This document shows, one piece after another, positions 43,003 to 50,972 of a stretch of DNA of 64,000 nt; position 1 is the stretch's first letter; each line of letters starts with the position of its first letter. The translations under genes were made by a program, and so were the position numbers. The DNA comes from Kistimonas asteriae (lineage in GTDB: Bacteria; Pseudomonadota; Gammaproteobacteria; Pseudomonadales; Endozoicomonadaceae), in assembly GCF_018263925.1 (NCBI RefSeq), contig NZ_JAEVHF010000002.1, forward strand, positions 310,001 through 374,000, read 5' to 3'. The notes beneath the pieces are model-generated. The model saw nothing but the letters and a program-made list of their open reading frames with translations. It did not search any database and was not told the DNA's origin.

Positions 43003-43527
43003 TCAAGTATTTAAGGGGCCATTAGGCCCCTTTATTATTTTCAGGCAATGCGCGAGCAAGGTTTGTAACATCGGATAGTCGTTTTTATGGGAGCCGCAAA
43101 CGTTTAAATACTGCTGAAGATTCTCTCCCAACCGCTTATGACTGTGCATATTACTGCTTCTTGAGAGTTGGTTTTTCAGATTAAAAAGTCGCTTTTGCTG
43201 GATACACTCAGCATATAATTCAATCTGCTTACACTGGGAATAGAGGCTCTGAAGGTCGACATCAGGTTTGATCATTGTTTTCATGTTTTGCCTGATGCTT
43301 CTTAGAGGATGAATCACCTCGTCCTGCCACTGGGATATTTCAGACCAGTAATTCGCGAGTTGATCCGACGAATGAATGATTCGCTTTTCTTCTGCCAGCC
43401 AACAGCAATATAGCACCATGTTGATATCCAGCTGATAGGAATCCTGCAGCATTAACAGGGTTTCTCCAGCCGTTGGCCACAGATGTACGGAGTAATGCCA
43501 AAAGGGATTGTCGGATATGTTCTTCAT
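43003..43527 (-). CDS. TIGR02444 family protein
   Basis: This 174-residue soluble helical protein opens NPFWHYSVHLWPTAGETLLMLQD, followed by INMVLYCCWLAEEKR. This is the TIGR02444 pattern (N-x-FW...Y...LLxLQD...N-x-LLxxxWL) found in pseudomonads beside algP and the ABC-F gene. The function is unknown. Compared with the family, the C-terminal half looks extended and diverged (CLKIIKGPNGPLNT). Its last codons lie inside the hairpin that terminates the facing AlgP-like gene. Its start is only 26 bases from the start of the divergent yheS gene. Confidence 0.85.
   Translation of the reverse strand: MKNISDNPFWHYSVHLWPTAGETLLMLQDSYQLDINMVLYCCWLAEEKRIIHSSDQLANYWSEISQWQDEVIHPLRSIRQNMKTMIKPDVDLQSLYSQCKQIELYAECIQQKRLFNLKNQLSRSSNMHSHKRLGENLQQYLNVCGSHKNDYPMLQTLLAHCLKIIKGPNGPLNT
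43013..43032. terminator. Terminator overlapping the end of the TIGR02444 gene
   Basis: AAGGGGCC-ATTA-GGCCCCTT (43013-43032) is a perfect 8-base-pair hairpin followed on the plus strand by TATTATTTT. It ends AlgP-like transcription yet codes KGPNGPL in the facing gene. Confidence 0.75.
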
Positions 43528-43553
43528 GACAGCCTTAACATAGAATGCGCGTC

Positions 43554-45476
43554 ATGATCAGATTACAGCAAATTAACCTCATGCGTGGCGGAAAACGCCT
43601 GCTGGAAGAGGCCAGTTTCGTTATCCACCAGGGCCAGAAGATTGGTTTGACTGGTGCCAATGGCTGCGGGAAATCAACGCTTTTTGCCTTGATTCGGGGA
43701 GATATATCGGCAGATGCTGGTGATGTGGGTATTCCCAAAAATCTCCGGATTGCCCATATGGCCCAGGAAGTGCTTGCCCTTGACCGGCCTGCTGTTGACT
43801 ATGTCCTGGACGGCGATGTTGAGCTGCGCCGTATCCAGCAGGCGATTGCGGATGCTGAGGCCCGCCACGATGACAATGCCCTGGCCATCCATCATGCCGC
43901 GCTGGAAAGCCATAATGGCTATTCAGCCAAATCCCGGGCAGAGCAGTTGCTGCATGGATTAGGCTTCAGTCAGGATCAGATGGAGTCCAGTGTCCGCTCG
44001 TTTTCCGGTGGTTGGCGAGTGCGCCTGAACCTGGCACAGACATTGATGTGTCCGTCTGACCTGCTGTTACTGGATGAGCCCACCAACCACCTGGATATGG
44101 ATGCCATCATCTGGCTGGAAAGCTGGTTGAAGCAATATCCGGGCATGTTGCTGCTGATATCCCATGACCGCGACTTTCTGGATGGTGTTGTCGACCAGGT
44201 TGCCCATATTGAACGGCAGACATTGACGATGTACCGGGGTAATTACACCGCCTTTGAACGTACCCGGGCTGAGCGTCTGGCGCTGCAGCAATCCAGCTAT
44301 GAAAAGCAACAGAAGCAGAAAGCCCATCTGGATGACTTTATTCGCCGTTTTCGCGCTAAGGCGACCAAGGCGAAACAGGCTCAGAGCCGTCTGAAGGCTC
44401 TCGATCGTCTGGAAGAAATTGCTCCAGCCCATGTGGATTCCCCCTTCACGTTTACGCTGCCTGAACCTGAGCGTTTTTCTGACCCACTGCTCATGATCCG
44501 AAAAGGAGAAATGGGCTATGCCGGAGCGCCAATACTGAAAAAAGTTTCGCTGGGGCTGCATCCCGGCAGTTGTATTGGTCTGTTGGGGCAGAACGGTGCC
44601 GGTAAATCCACGCTGATGAAAACGCTTGCCGATCAGTTACCGTTACTGGCAGGGGATCGCGTTGAAGGCGAACACCTGAAAATTGGTTACTTTGCCCAGC
44701 ATCAGCTGGAAAGTCTGGATCTGGATGCCACACCGGTGTTGCACATCCAACGTTTGACCAAAACTGCCCGGGAGCAGGAAATCCGGGATTTCCTTGGTGG
44801 CTTTGGTTTTCATGGCGAAAAGGCACTGGAAGTGGTTAAAGGCTTTTCCGGTGGCGAGCAGGCGCGACTGGCGCTGGCCATTGTGGCCTGGCAGAAGCCC
44901 AACCTGTTATTACTGGATGAGCCAACCAACCATCTTGATCTTGAAATGCGGCATGCCCTGACCATGGCCCTGCAGGGCTATACCGGCGCAATGGTACTGA
45001 TTTCTCACGATCGGAATCTGTTGCGCAATACCACCGATGAACTGTATCTGGTCAGCGACGGTAAAATGGAACCGTTTGACGACGATCTGGATGCCTATGC
45101 CACCTGGCTCTCCCAGCAACGTCGCAGTGCGAGTTTGCGTGGTACCTCCGATCAGGTAACGACGGATTCTGTTGCCGGTTCTTCGGCCCGTGACCGTAAA
45201 GAACAAAAGCGCCTTGAAGCGGCTTTGCGGGCAAAACTGCGTCCCTACCGCCAGCGGGTCGAAAAGCTGGAGCAGACGTTGGAGAAATGTCATGCATCAT
45301 TGTCAGAGGTGGAGCAGTCTCTGCATGATCCGTCTCTCTATACCGATGATGGTAAGGAGCAATTGAAAATCCTGTTGGAGCGTCAGACTGCGTTGAAACA
45401 GCAATCGCAGCAGCTGGAGGATGAGTGGATGGAAGCCTGTGAAGCCCTGGAGATGGCAGAAAGTCAGGTTTCCTGA
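43554..45476 (+). CDS. yheS: ABC-F family ATPase YheS
   Basis: This 640-residue soluble protein has two ABC domains and no membrane part, so it is a ribosome-associated ABC-F factor. Domain 1 has Walker A GANGCGKST, signature SFSGGWRVRLNLAQ and Walker B LLLLDEPTNHLD. Domain 2 has GQNGAGKST, GFSGGEQARLALA and LLLLDEPTNHLD. Between them is the charged P-site tRNA-interaction linker (EKQQKQKAHLDDFIRRFRAKATKAKQ). A C-terminal coiled coil spans about 560-635. The start at ATG 43554 matches E. coli YheS; ATG 43545 is in frame. YheS helps relieve stalled translation on some peptides. A terminator follows. Confidence 0.93.
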   Translation: MIRLQQINLMRGGKRLLEEASFVIHQGQKIGLTGANGCGKSTLFALIRGDISADAGDVGIPKNLRIAHMAQEVLALDRPAVDYVLDGDVELRRIQQAIADAEARHDDNALAIHHAALESHNGYSAKSRAEQLLHGLGFSQDQMESSVRSFSGGWRVRLNLAQTLMCPSDLLLLDEPTNHLDMDAIIWLESWLKQYPGMLLLISHDRDFLDGVVDQVAHIERQTLTMYRGNYTAFERTRAERLALQQSSYEKQQKQKAHLDDFIRRFRAKATKAKQAQSRLKALDRLEEIAPAHVDSPFTFTLPEPERFSDPLLMIRKGEMGYAGAPILKKVSLGLHPGSCIGLLGQNGAGKSTLMKTLADQLPLLAGDRVEGEHLKIGYFAQHQLESLDLDATPVLHIQRLTKTAREQEIRDFLGGFGFHGEKALEVVKGFSGGEQARLALAIVAWQKPNLLLLDEPTNHLDLEMRHALTMALQGYTGAMVLISHDRNLLRNTTDELYLVSDGKMEPFDDDLDAYATWLSQQRRSASLRGTSDQVTTDSVAGSSARDRKEQKRLEAALRAKLRPYRQRVEKLEQTLEKCHASLSEVEQSLHDPSLYTDDGKEQLKILLERQTALKQQSQQLEDEWMEACEALEMAESQVS

Positions 45477-45479
45477 GCA

Positions 45480-45516
45480 AAAAATGGGCGCCAGTCGCAG
45501 ATATGGCGCCATTTTT
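45480..45516 (+). terminator. Intrinsic terminator of yheS
   Basis: AAAATGGGCGCCA and TGGCGCCATTTTT pair with one bulged G around a loop of about ten bases; the T-run ends near 45516. It directly follows the yheS stop. Confidence 0.8.
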
Positions 45517-45608
45517 AGATGTTTTTCCTGTTAAGGGTGAGACAGCTGCTCAGTCTCCTTATAGGTATAAGCCGTAATTGAGGTGGCGGTGAAAAGTGTG
45601 GGATATAT

Positions 45609-45807
45609 AGCGGAAGCTTAATTGTCATGTTCCGCTGGCTGAGTGCCGTGATAGAGTCCAGCCAGTTTCAGGACAGGGCATTCTGGGTATGCAAGGGATG
45701 ATCAATGCTTCACAAGAGCTGCGATCACCGCTCCGCGAAACTATCCTTTTTCGGAGTAGCGAGCCGGCGACCCCGTGCTTTCTTACCTGCCTGCATCCCT
45801 CTTGTGA
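45609..45807. repeat. Structured element upstream of brnQ (leader RNA or dispersed repeat)
   Basis: Three local hairpins stand in a row: AGCGGAA/TTCCGCT (45609-45636), CTGGCTG/CAGCCAG (45635-45665) and CTCCG/CGGAG (45731-45756). Two long-range pairings are mutually exclusive: AGGGATG 45694-45700 with CATCCCT 45794-45800, and TCACAAGAG 45710-45718 with CTCTTGTGA 45799-45807. The second is a 9-base-pair clasp. This could be a switching leader for brnQ on the plus strand or a mobile palindromic repeat. The short ORFs inside look accidental. Confidence 0.45.
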
Positions 45808-45846
45808 CATCAGCCGAAGGGCTGCCGTAATGCCACGAAAAGGGGT

Positions 45847-47178
45847 ATGTCTTTGTCTATTCGTTTGAAATCTACTGATGTAGTGGCCGTTGGCCTGATG
45901 ACCTTTGCGCTGTTTCTGGGCGCAGGTAACCTGATTTTCCCTCCCTTTCTTGGCCAGTTGGCCGGTGAAGCTGTCGTCCCTGCGGCGGCCGGATTCCTGT
46001 TAACCGGTGTTGGGCTCCCTTTGCTGGGGCTGATGGTTGCTGCAAAACTGGGCGGTGGTCTGGATCGTTTTACCCAGGACCTTCCCAAATGGGCCGCCAT
46101 GTTGACGGGTATTGTTTTGTATCTGGCGATCGGGCCGCTCTTCGCAGCACCCCGGACGGCGGTTGTTTCTTTTGAAATGGGCGTATTGCCGTTTGTTGGT
46201 GAAGAGAGTACCGGTGCCCTTGCCCTGTACAGTGCAGGGTTTTTCCTGCTGACGCTGGTGTTGGCGCTTTTCCCCGGTAGGCTGATTGAAACGGTGGGTA
46301 AGTTGATTACCCCGTTGCTGGTGCTGGTTCTGGTTGCCATTGCCATCGGTGTTTTTGCTGCACCGCAGGGTGTGGTCGCTGAAGCGGGAATGCATCTGGA
46401 AGAGCCTGCATTCATTTATGGCTTCAAACAGGGTTACCAGACGATGGACACCCTGGCGTCACTGGCTTTTGGTATTGTTATCATCACTGCGCTGCGTCAG
46501 CGGGGTGTGGAAGATCGCGCCGATCTGACCCGTTACACCATTATTGCCGCTATCATTGCTGCGGTGGGACTGTCCGTTGTTTATATCGTGCTTTCTTACC
46601 TGGGGGCGACCAGTTATGCGATTGCTGCTGGCGCAGAAAACGGTGCGCGGATTTTGAATCTTTATATCACGGCCGTATTTGGTGACTGGGGTATGATTAT
46701 CCTGGCGCTGACGATTGGTCTGGCGTGTCTCACGACCTCCGTTGGACTGATGACGGCTTGCGGTGAATATTTTGCAGAAGTGCTGCCCGTGATGGGATAC
46801 CGGGGTTATGTGGTGCTCTGTACGATAGTGAGCGCCCTGATTGCCAATATGGGTTTGACTGAGCTGTTGGCTGTCACCATTCCTGCATTGCTGGTTGTCT
46901 ACCCGATTGCGATTGCCTTGATAATGCTTTGTCTGTTCCGTGAGCGTTTTGCTCAGCCGGGTATCGTGTTTGCCTTTACACTGTTGCCTGTATTGGCCAT
47001 TAGCATTGTCGATGGACTGAGTGCTGCCGGACTGTCGTTTGTTCAGCCTCTGGTAGACGTCTATTCCCATCTCCCGCTGCAGAGCAGTGGTCTGGGGTGG
47101 ATGGTGCCTGGTGTTGCGGGCTTTGTGATTGGTATGTTGAAGAGTGGTTCACCTGTGCGGCAGGAGAGCCTTGCTTAA
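45847..47178 (+). CDS. brnQ: Branched-chain amino acid transport system II carrier protein
   Basis: BrnQ imports leucine, isoleucine and valine with sodium or protons. The 443-residue protein has about twelve membrane helices. The N-terminus VVAVGLMTFALFLGAGNLIFPPFLG carries the LIVCS family signature (AGNxIFPP), and ITALRQRGVEDRADLTRYT is a typical cytoplasmic loop. ATG 45847 fits the family; the GGGG before it is too close to be an ideal ribosome site, so initiation may be controlled by the upstream structure. A strong terminator follows. Confidence 0.94.
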   Translation: MSLSIRLKSTDVVAVGLMTFALFLGAGNLIFPPFLGQLAGEAVVPAAAGFLLTGVGLPLLGLMVAAKLGGGLDRFTQDLPKWAAMLTGIVLYLAIGPLFAAPRTAVVSFEMGVLPFVGEESTGALALYSAGFFLLTLVLALFPGRLIETVGKLITPLLVLVLVAIAIGVFAAPQGVVAEAGMHLEEPAFIYGFKQGYQTMDTLASLAFGIVIITALRQRGVEDRADLTRYTIIAAIIAAVGLSVVYIVLSYLGATSYAIAAGAENGARILNLYITAVFGDWGMIILALTIGLACLTTSVGLMTACGEYFAEVLPVMGYRGYVVLCTIVSALIANMGLTELLAVTIPALLVVYPIAIALIMLCLFRERFAQPGIVFAFTLLPVLAISIVDGLSAAGLSFVQPLVDVYSHLPLQSSGLGWMVPGVAGFVIGMLKSGSPVRQESLA

Positions 47179-47201
47179 CAGCGATAATCTAAACGCGAAA
47201 T

Positions 47202-47231
47202 AAAAAATGCCACCGAAAGGTGGCATTTTTT
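47202..47231. terminator. Bidirectional terminator between brnQ and zapB
   Basis: AAAAAATGCCACC (47202-47214) and GGTGGCATTTTTT (47219-47231) form a 13-base-pair stem with a GAAA tetraloop and T-runs in both directions, serving the two convergent genes. Confidence 0.92.
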
Positions 47232-47249
47232 ATGGGCATGGAAACAGGC

Positions 47250-47462
47250 TTAAAGCGCTTCTTCTGCCAGGCTGTCGAGTTTGCCGATCAGGCTGCTGAC
47301 CCGCTCAGTCCACGCCTGCAGTTCCTGTTTTAACTGGGCGTTTTCTTCTTCGAGGCGGGTTTTGGCTTCTCTCAGTTCCTCGACTTCCATCTTGTTCAGG
47401 GCAATGGTGTCGATGGCGTTCTGAATTTTGCTTTCGAGCTGGCCGAGGCTTTCAATAGACAT
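47250..47462 (-). CDS. zapB: Cell division protein ZapB-like coiled coil
   Basis: A 70-residue protein that is almost entirely one coiled coil: ESLGQLESKIQNAIDTIALNKM continues as EVEELREAKTRLEEENAQLK. ZapB binds ZapA and strengthens the FtsZ ring and its link to the terminus region. Length and heptad pattern fit ZapB; such short coiled coils are easily confused with others (for example SlyX), so the name rests on the N-terminal LESKIQNAIDTI match. It is monocistronic and convergent with brnQ. Confidence 0.8.
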   Translation of the reverse strand: MSIESLGQLESKIQNAIDTIALNKMEVEELREAKTRLEEENAQLKQELQAWTERVSSLIGKLDSLAEEAL

Positions 47463-47731
47463 AGCTTCATCTCACGTGGCGGAGGCAATTGTCCATGACT
47501 GTTATTGGAAACACGATCCTCGCTGCCTGGCAGGTCGGGAACGGTCGCCTTTCATGGCTGTTTGGCCTCTATTATAGAGTGAACGCATAGCGGTACCAAC
47601 GCCCTGAAAGAGAATGTTGCGCTGAAACGCATACAAATTGTTATTCATCGGCAGATGTTTGGGGAATTGGGCCATCAGACTGATCCAGTCTTCACGGAAT
47701 CTTTACGATCCAGTCTATGCGTCGTTTATAT
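47463..47731. other. Intergenic region upstream of zapB
   Basis: This holds the zapB promoter region on the minus strand. A 10-base direct repeat GATCCAGTCT occurs at 47682-47691 and 47707-47716, just upstream of the plus-strand promoter. No gene is supported. Confidence 0.4.
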
Positions 47732-47771
47732 TTGAACGTTCAATAACGATTAGAAACTCTATTGCTATAAT
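47732..47771 (+). promoter_or_regulatory. Extended -10 promoter with palindromic operator
   Basis: TGCTATAAT at 47763-47771 is an extended -10 element. A perfect 12-base palindrome TTGAACGTTCAA at 47732-47743 sits where the -35 region would be, so a bound regulator could block or recruit polymerase. The transcript would run toward the small ORF at 47962. Confidence 0.5.
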
Positions 47772-47961
47772 GACGTTTAATGGCATCGTGGCAAACGGTT
47801 AATCAGTGACTAAAGGCTGATCCATGGAAAAGGTATCAGGGCTGGCAGAGGATTGAAAAGCGTATTGTTCGAGTCGTAGCTTCTATTGATTCCTTTAATA
47901 AAGGGATGGCGTTAGAGAGGTGAGTGGAGCTGATCATCTTGGGCTTCAGGGAGAATGGTCA

Positions 47962-48213
47962 ATGGGTTCGATAAGCGTGCCGTGTGCAAGAATTATTTCG
48001 TCGTTGAATGTCGAAGAAGAGGCTCTGAAAGCATTTTACTTGTCTCTACTGAATGATGTTTCCGTTGAGGATTACATTGCAGCCGAGGGTATTCATTTTT
48101 CTTCATCGCAGATTGAAAGTACATTTCTGAGTCATTTGCTGGCAATAACAGAGCTTGCACTGGAACAATACCCGCTATCAAAAGCGATAGACTGTTTGCA
48201 TACGCGGATATGA
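47962..48213 (+). CDS. Small hypothetical protein (83 residues)
   Basis: This 83-residue ORF starts at ATG 47962 with AGGGAGA eight bases upstream; a GTG at 47920 is in frame but lacks a spaced ribosome site. The protein looks helical (SSLNVEEEALKAFYLSLLNDVSVEDYIAAEG) with no signal peptide. I do not recognise it. An extended -10 promoter lies about 190 bases upstream. Because a minus-strand ORF overlaps much of it, coding status is likely but not certain. Confidence 0.45.
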   Translation: MGSISVPCARIISSLNVEEEALKAFYLSLLNDVSVEDYIAAEGIHFSSSQIESTFLSHLLAITELALEQYPLSKAIDCLHTRI

Positions 48214-48302
48214 AACGTTTTGGGGATTTTTCAATTTGCCTGCTTTTCTTGAAACCGTCACTTATATTGGTCAGTGTGCTTGCAGGGGGATTGTGAGTGG
48301 CC

Positions 48303-48337
48303 ATACTGTTTTCACAATATCGCTATGAAAACAGTAT
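48303..48337. terminator. 12-base-pair hairpin between convergent genes
   Basis: ATACTGTTTTCA (48303-48314) pairs perfectly with TGAAAACAGTAT (48326-48337). It lies between the small ORF and nfo, which converge. T-runs are poor, so it may be a weak terminator or a protein-binding site. Confidence 0.4.
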
Positions 48338-48401
48338 TGCTCTTGAAAATCGCATAGGGTGAGCCGCTGTATGAAACGAGCTGGGCTGCATTATTGAGCG
48401 T

Positions 48402-49244
48402 TCACTTTTCCAGCATCTTTAACGCAGAAATTTCTTCCGGCCAGATTGATTCATCAATGGTTTCCAGTACCAGGGGAATATTGTTGAAGCGCTCATCCTG
48501 CATGATATAGCGGAAGACATCCCAGCTAATTTCCCCTTGACCGAGACTGTGGTGACGGTCTTTTCGGGAGCCCAGTTCCCCTTTTGAATCATTGAGGTGC
48601 ATACCCTTGAGGTATTCGAAGCCTACGGTATCGGCAAATTGCTGGAAGGTGGTTTTGCAGGCGCTTTCTGTTCTCAGGTCGTAGCCTGCAGCAAAGGTAT
48701 GGCAGGTATCCAGACAAACACCAATACGACTTTTGTCTTCGACGTGGTCAATAATCTCGGCAAGTTCTTCAAATTGCCAGCCAAGGTTGCTGCCCTGGCC
48801 GGCAGTGTTCTCAATCACTGTGATGATGCCTTCCGTTTTATCCAGCGCAATGTTGATGGACTCGGCAATACGCTTCAGGCATTCCGTGACACTGATCGTA
48901 CGAAGATGGCTGCCAGGATGAAAATTGAGGCGATCCAAACCAAGTTGCATACAGCGTTCCATCTCATCAATGAACGCCGTTCGTGATTTTTGCAGAGCTT
49001 CCTGTTCAGGATGGCCAAGGTTGATCAGGTAGCTATCGTGGGGAAGAATTTGCGCTGGCGTGAAACCATAACGATCACAGCGTTCCCGAAACAGCTGGAT
49101 GCTTTTTTCGGTCAGCGGTTTAGCCTTCCACTGTCGTTGATTCTTGGTGAACAGGGCGAAAGCGGTCGCTCCGATGTGATGGGCATTGACCGGCGCATTT
49201 TCCACACCGCCGGCAGCGCTGACGTGGGCGCCAACAAATTTCAT
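48402..49244 (-). CDS. nfo: Endonuclease IV (AP endonuclease)
   Basis: Nfo cuts DNA at abasic sites and some oxidised bases in base excision repair. The 280-residue TIM-barrel protein begins [18 protein letters not shown] and has the zinc ligands in [49 protein letters not shown] and [23 protein letters not shown], covering the three AP-nuclease-2 signatures. The length matches E. coli Nfo. It appears to be a single gene with its own promoter. Confidence 0.96.
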   Translation of the reverse strand: MKFVGAHVSAAGGVENAPVNAHHIGATAFALFTKNQRQWKAKPLTEKSIQLFRERCDRYGFTPAQILPHDSYLINLGHPEQEALQKSRTAFIDEMERCMQLGLDRLNFHPGSHLRTISVTECLKRIAESINIALDKTEGIITVIENTAGQGSNLGWQFEELAEIIDHVEDKSRIGVCLDTCHTFAAGYDLRTESACKTTFQQFADTVGFEYLKGMHLNDSKGELGSRKDRHHSLGQGEISWDVFRYIMQDERFNNIPLVLETIDESIWPEEISALKMLEK

Positions 49245-49309
49245 AAAAACAATAAAACCTGATTATCGAAAAGAATAATTGTGATGGTATTAAAAACGAC
49301 GACAGATGG

Positions 49310-50026
49310 TCAAAAAAGCAGGTGATAAATCAGTGGCATGGCAATGGCTGTCAATGCGCCAGTCAGTGCCAGGCCCAGGCTGGCAAAAGCACCAGCGGTC
49401 GTGCTGCATTCAAAGGCTTTGGCAGTGCCCACGCCGTGTGCTGATAACCCTAGCGTAAAACCCAGTACAGCCTGGTTATCGATACGCATCATTCGCATCA
49501 GCGGGACCGTCACGACGGCGCCAAACACGCCGACGCTGATCACTGTGCCAGCCGTCACGGAAACCAGTCCACCGATACTTTCCGATACGGCCATGGCGAT
49601 GGGGGTTGTGACCGATTTCGGTGCGACAGACAACAGGGTTTCCATATTCCCGCCTGTCAGCCATGCAATGACGATTGCAGAAAGTGGCGCAACCGTGGCG
49701 CCAACCAACAGTGTGACAACAACGGCCGGTGCTTCTGCGCGAATGGTGGGAAGTTGATGATAAAGCGGTACGGCCAGGGCAACTGTCGCTGTGCCCAGAA
49801 GAATCGAGAGTAGCTCGGTGCTGTCCGCATAATCGCGATAGTCCATCGGAAGATAATAAATGACAACGGCAATCGGTATGGCGGCAGTTAAGACAGGGTG
49901 CAGGAGAGGGAATTCGCCGGACTTGCGAAACAGCCAGGCACTCAGTTGGAAAAAGCCCAGCGTCAGTGTCAGGCCAAAGAGTGGAGTGCAGATGAAAGCC
50001 CGGATGGCATCGGTATCAATGGTCAT
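49310..50026 (-). CDS. lrgB: LrgB/CidB family membrane protein
   Basis: A 238-residue membrane protein with about seven helices. The LrgB family signature is in SVAPKSVTTPIAMAVSESIGG and LGLSAHGVGTAKAF. LrgAB/CidAB proteins were first described as holin-like modulators of autolysis in Staphylococcus; newer work links them to pyruvate or glycolate transport. ATG 50026 overlaps the end of lrgA by 11 bases; the ORF extends to 50077. It is last in a dsbB-lrgA-lrgB operon. Confidence 0.92.
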   Translation of the reverse strand: MTIDTDAIRAFICTPLFGLTLTLGFFQLSAWLFRKSGEFPLLHPVLTAAIPIAVVIYYLPMDYRDYADSTELLSILLGTATVALAVPLYHQLPTIRAEAPAVVVTLLVGATVAPLSAIVIAWLTGGNMETLLSVAPKSVTTPIAMAVSESIGGLVSVTAGTVISVGVFGAVVTVPLMRMMRIDNQAVLGFTLGLSAHGVGTAKAFECSTTAGAFASLGLALTGALTAIAMPLIYHLLF

Positions 50027-50399
50027 TTTCAGGGACCTTTGAGGCACCGTTCTCCGGCTTATAGCTGCCGCGTACAAGGTTTTTCATCACCAGCGCAGTG
50101 ACCACAATAACAATCACGGTACCCAGGGAGACAACGGCCAAAATAGGAAGGGTCTGGTTTTGGCTGTGGAGCAGATAAAAGATGAAACCGGTTGCTGCCG
50201 GGACAAACAGCAGCGACATGTGTCGTATCAAATGACTGCTGGCACTTGCCAGGTCATCTGACAAAGCTCCAAAAAAGGGCAGAGAGAGAAACAGCAGCAT
50301 CATCCCTATCACCGCACCAGGCACGGGCACATGGGCGAAGCGGTGGATGGCTTCGCCCAGACTCTGGAACAGCAACAGGATAAACAGCCCTTTGATCAT
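50016..50399 (-). CDS. lrgA: LrgA/CidA family holin-like protein
   Basis: A 127-residue protein with four membrane helices. MIKGLFILLLFQSLGEAIHRF and VPVPGAVIGMMLLFLSL are typical LrgA/CidA segments (P-G-x-v-i-G-M). The charged C-terminus (MKNLVRGSYKPENGASKVPENDH) overlaps lrgB. The start codon directly abuts the dsbB stop (TAAATG), so the three genes are almost surely co-transcribed. It works with LrgB as a membrane complex affecting autolysis or metabolite flow. Confidence 0.9.
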   Translation of the reverse strand: MIKGLFILLLFQSLGEAIHRFAHVPVPGAVIGMMLLFLSLPFFGALSDDLASASSHLIRHMSLLFVPAATGFIFYLLHSQNQTLPILAVVSLGTVIVIVVTALVMKNLVRGSYKPENGASKVPENDH

Positions 50400-50903
50400 T
50401 TACTGCACGATATCCCGCTTACGAATCATTTCCAGTACACCAAACAGGCCATAGCCGATAAAGGCAACCAGAGTCCAGCCTGGAATCGACAGACCCAGGA
50501 AGCGCCACTGCACTTCAGCACAGTCGCCGGTACCGCTGAACATGATGCTGATCAGTTCATTCATGGGCATGACATCGACAAGGTATTCAATGCCGGGCAT
50601 ACAGGCGGGCGCCTGTTCTGGCGGAAGCCCCTGCAAGTATAGCTGCCGGATCGCCAGGCCTGCGCCGACGATGGCAAAGGCCAAAATGAAGCCACCGTAG
50701 ACGCGAAGCCCACGTCCTGTTGGATTGTGAATAGCTGCAATCAATGAAATAAGGCCAAGGATCAGGAATGCAATGCGCTGGGTGATACACAGCGGGCAGG
50801 GTTCCAGCATCATGACATGCTCAAAGAACATGGCCGTTGCCAGCAGTCCGATGACAGCCAGGAAAGCCAGTAGGTGTAGATGGCGTGACTTGGGAATCAG
50901 CAT
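50400..50903 (-). CDS. dsbB: Disulfide bond formation protein B
   Basis: DsbB reoxidises periplasmic DsbA and passes electrons to quinones. The 167-residue protein has four membrane helices, the first periplasmic pair in LEPCPLCITQR and the second pair in the loop from PACMPGIEYL to SGTGDCAEVQW. The conserved R next to the quinone site is present (TQRIAF). GAGG precedes ATG 50903; the ORF extends to 50957. Finding dsbB directly before lrgAB is unusual to me. Confidence 0.94.
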   Translation of the reverse strand: MLIPKSRHLHLLAFLAVIGLLATAMFFEHVMMLEPCPLCITQRIAFLILGLISLIAAIHNPTGRGLRVYGGFILAFAIVGAGLAIRQLYLQGLPPEQAPACMPGIEYLVDVMPMNELISIMFSGTGDCAEVQWRFLGLSIPGWTLVAFIGYGLFGVLEMIRKRDIVQ

Positions 50904-50935
50904 GGAAGCCTCGTTATATCCTTGTTTTGTTATTG

Positions 50936-50964
50936 GGCGACGAACGCGGTACCGCATCGTCGCC
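50936..50964. terminator. Double palindrome after gshA
   Basis: GGCGACGA (50936-50943) pairs with TCGTCGCC (50957-50964), and inside is the perfect palindrome GCGGTACCGC (50946-50955). It lies ten bases past the gshA stop. No T-run follows on the minus strand, so it may be an imperfect terminator or an mRNA end-protecting hairpin. Confidence 0.45.
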
Positions 50965-50972
50965 AGTCTTGT

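Noticed and set aside
45625-45810. 61-residue minus-strand ORF upstream of brnQ
   Set aside because: It coincides with the hairpin-rich element, has no ribosome site and no recognisable protein character. It could be decayed repeat sequence.
47993-48304. 103-residue minus-strand ORF opposite the small plus-strand ORF
   Set aside because: No ribosome site was seen, while the plus-strand ORF has one and an upstream promoter. The choice is not certain.
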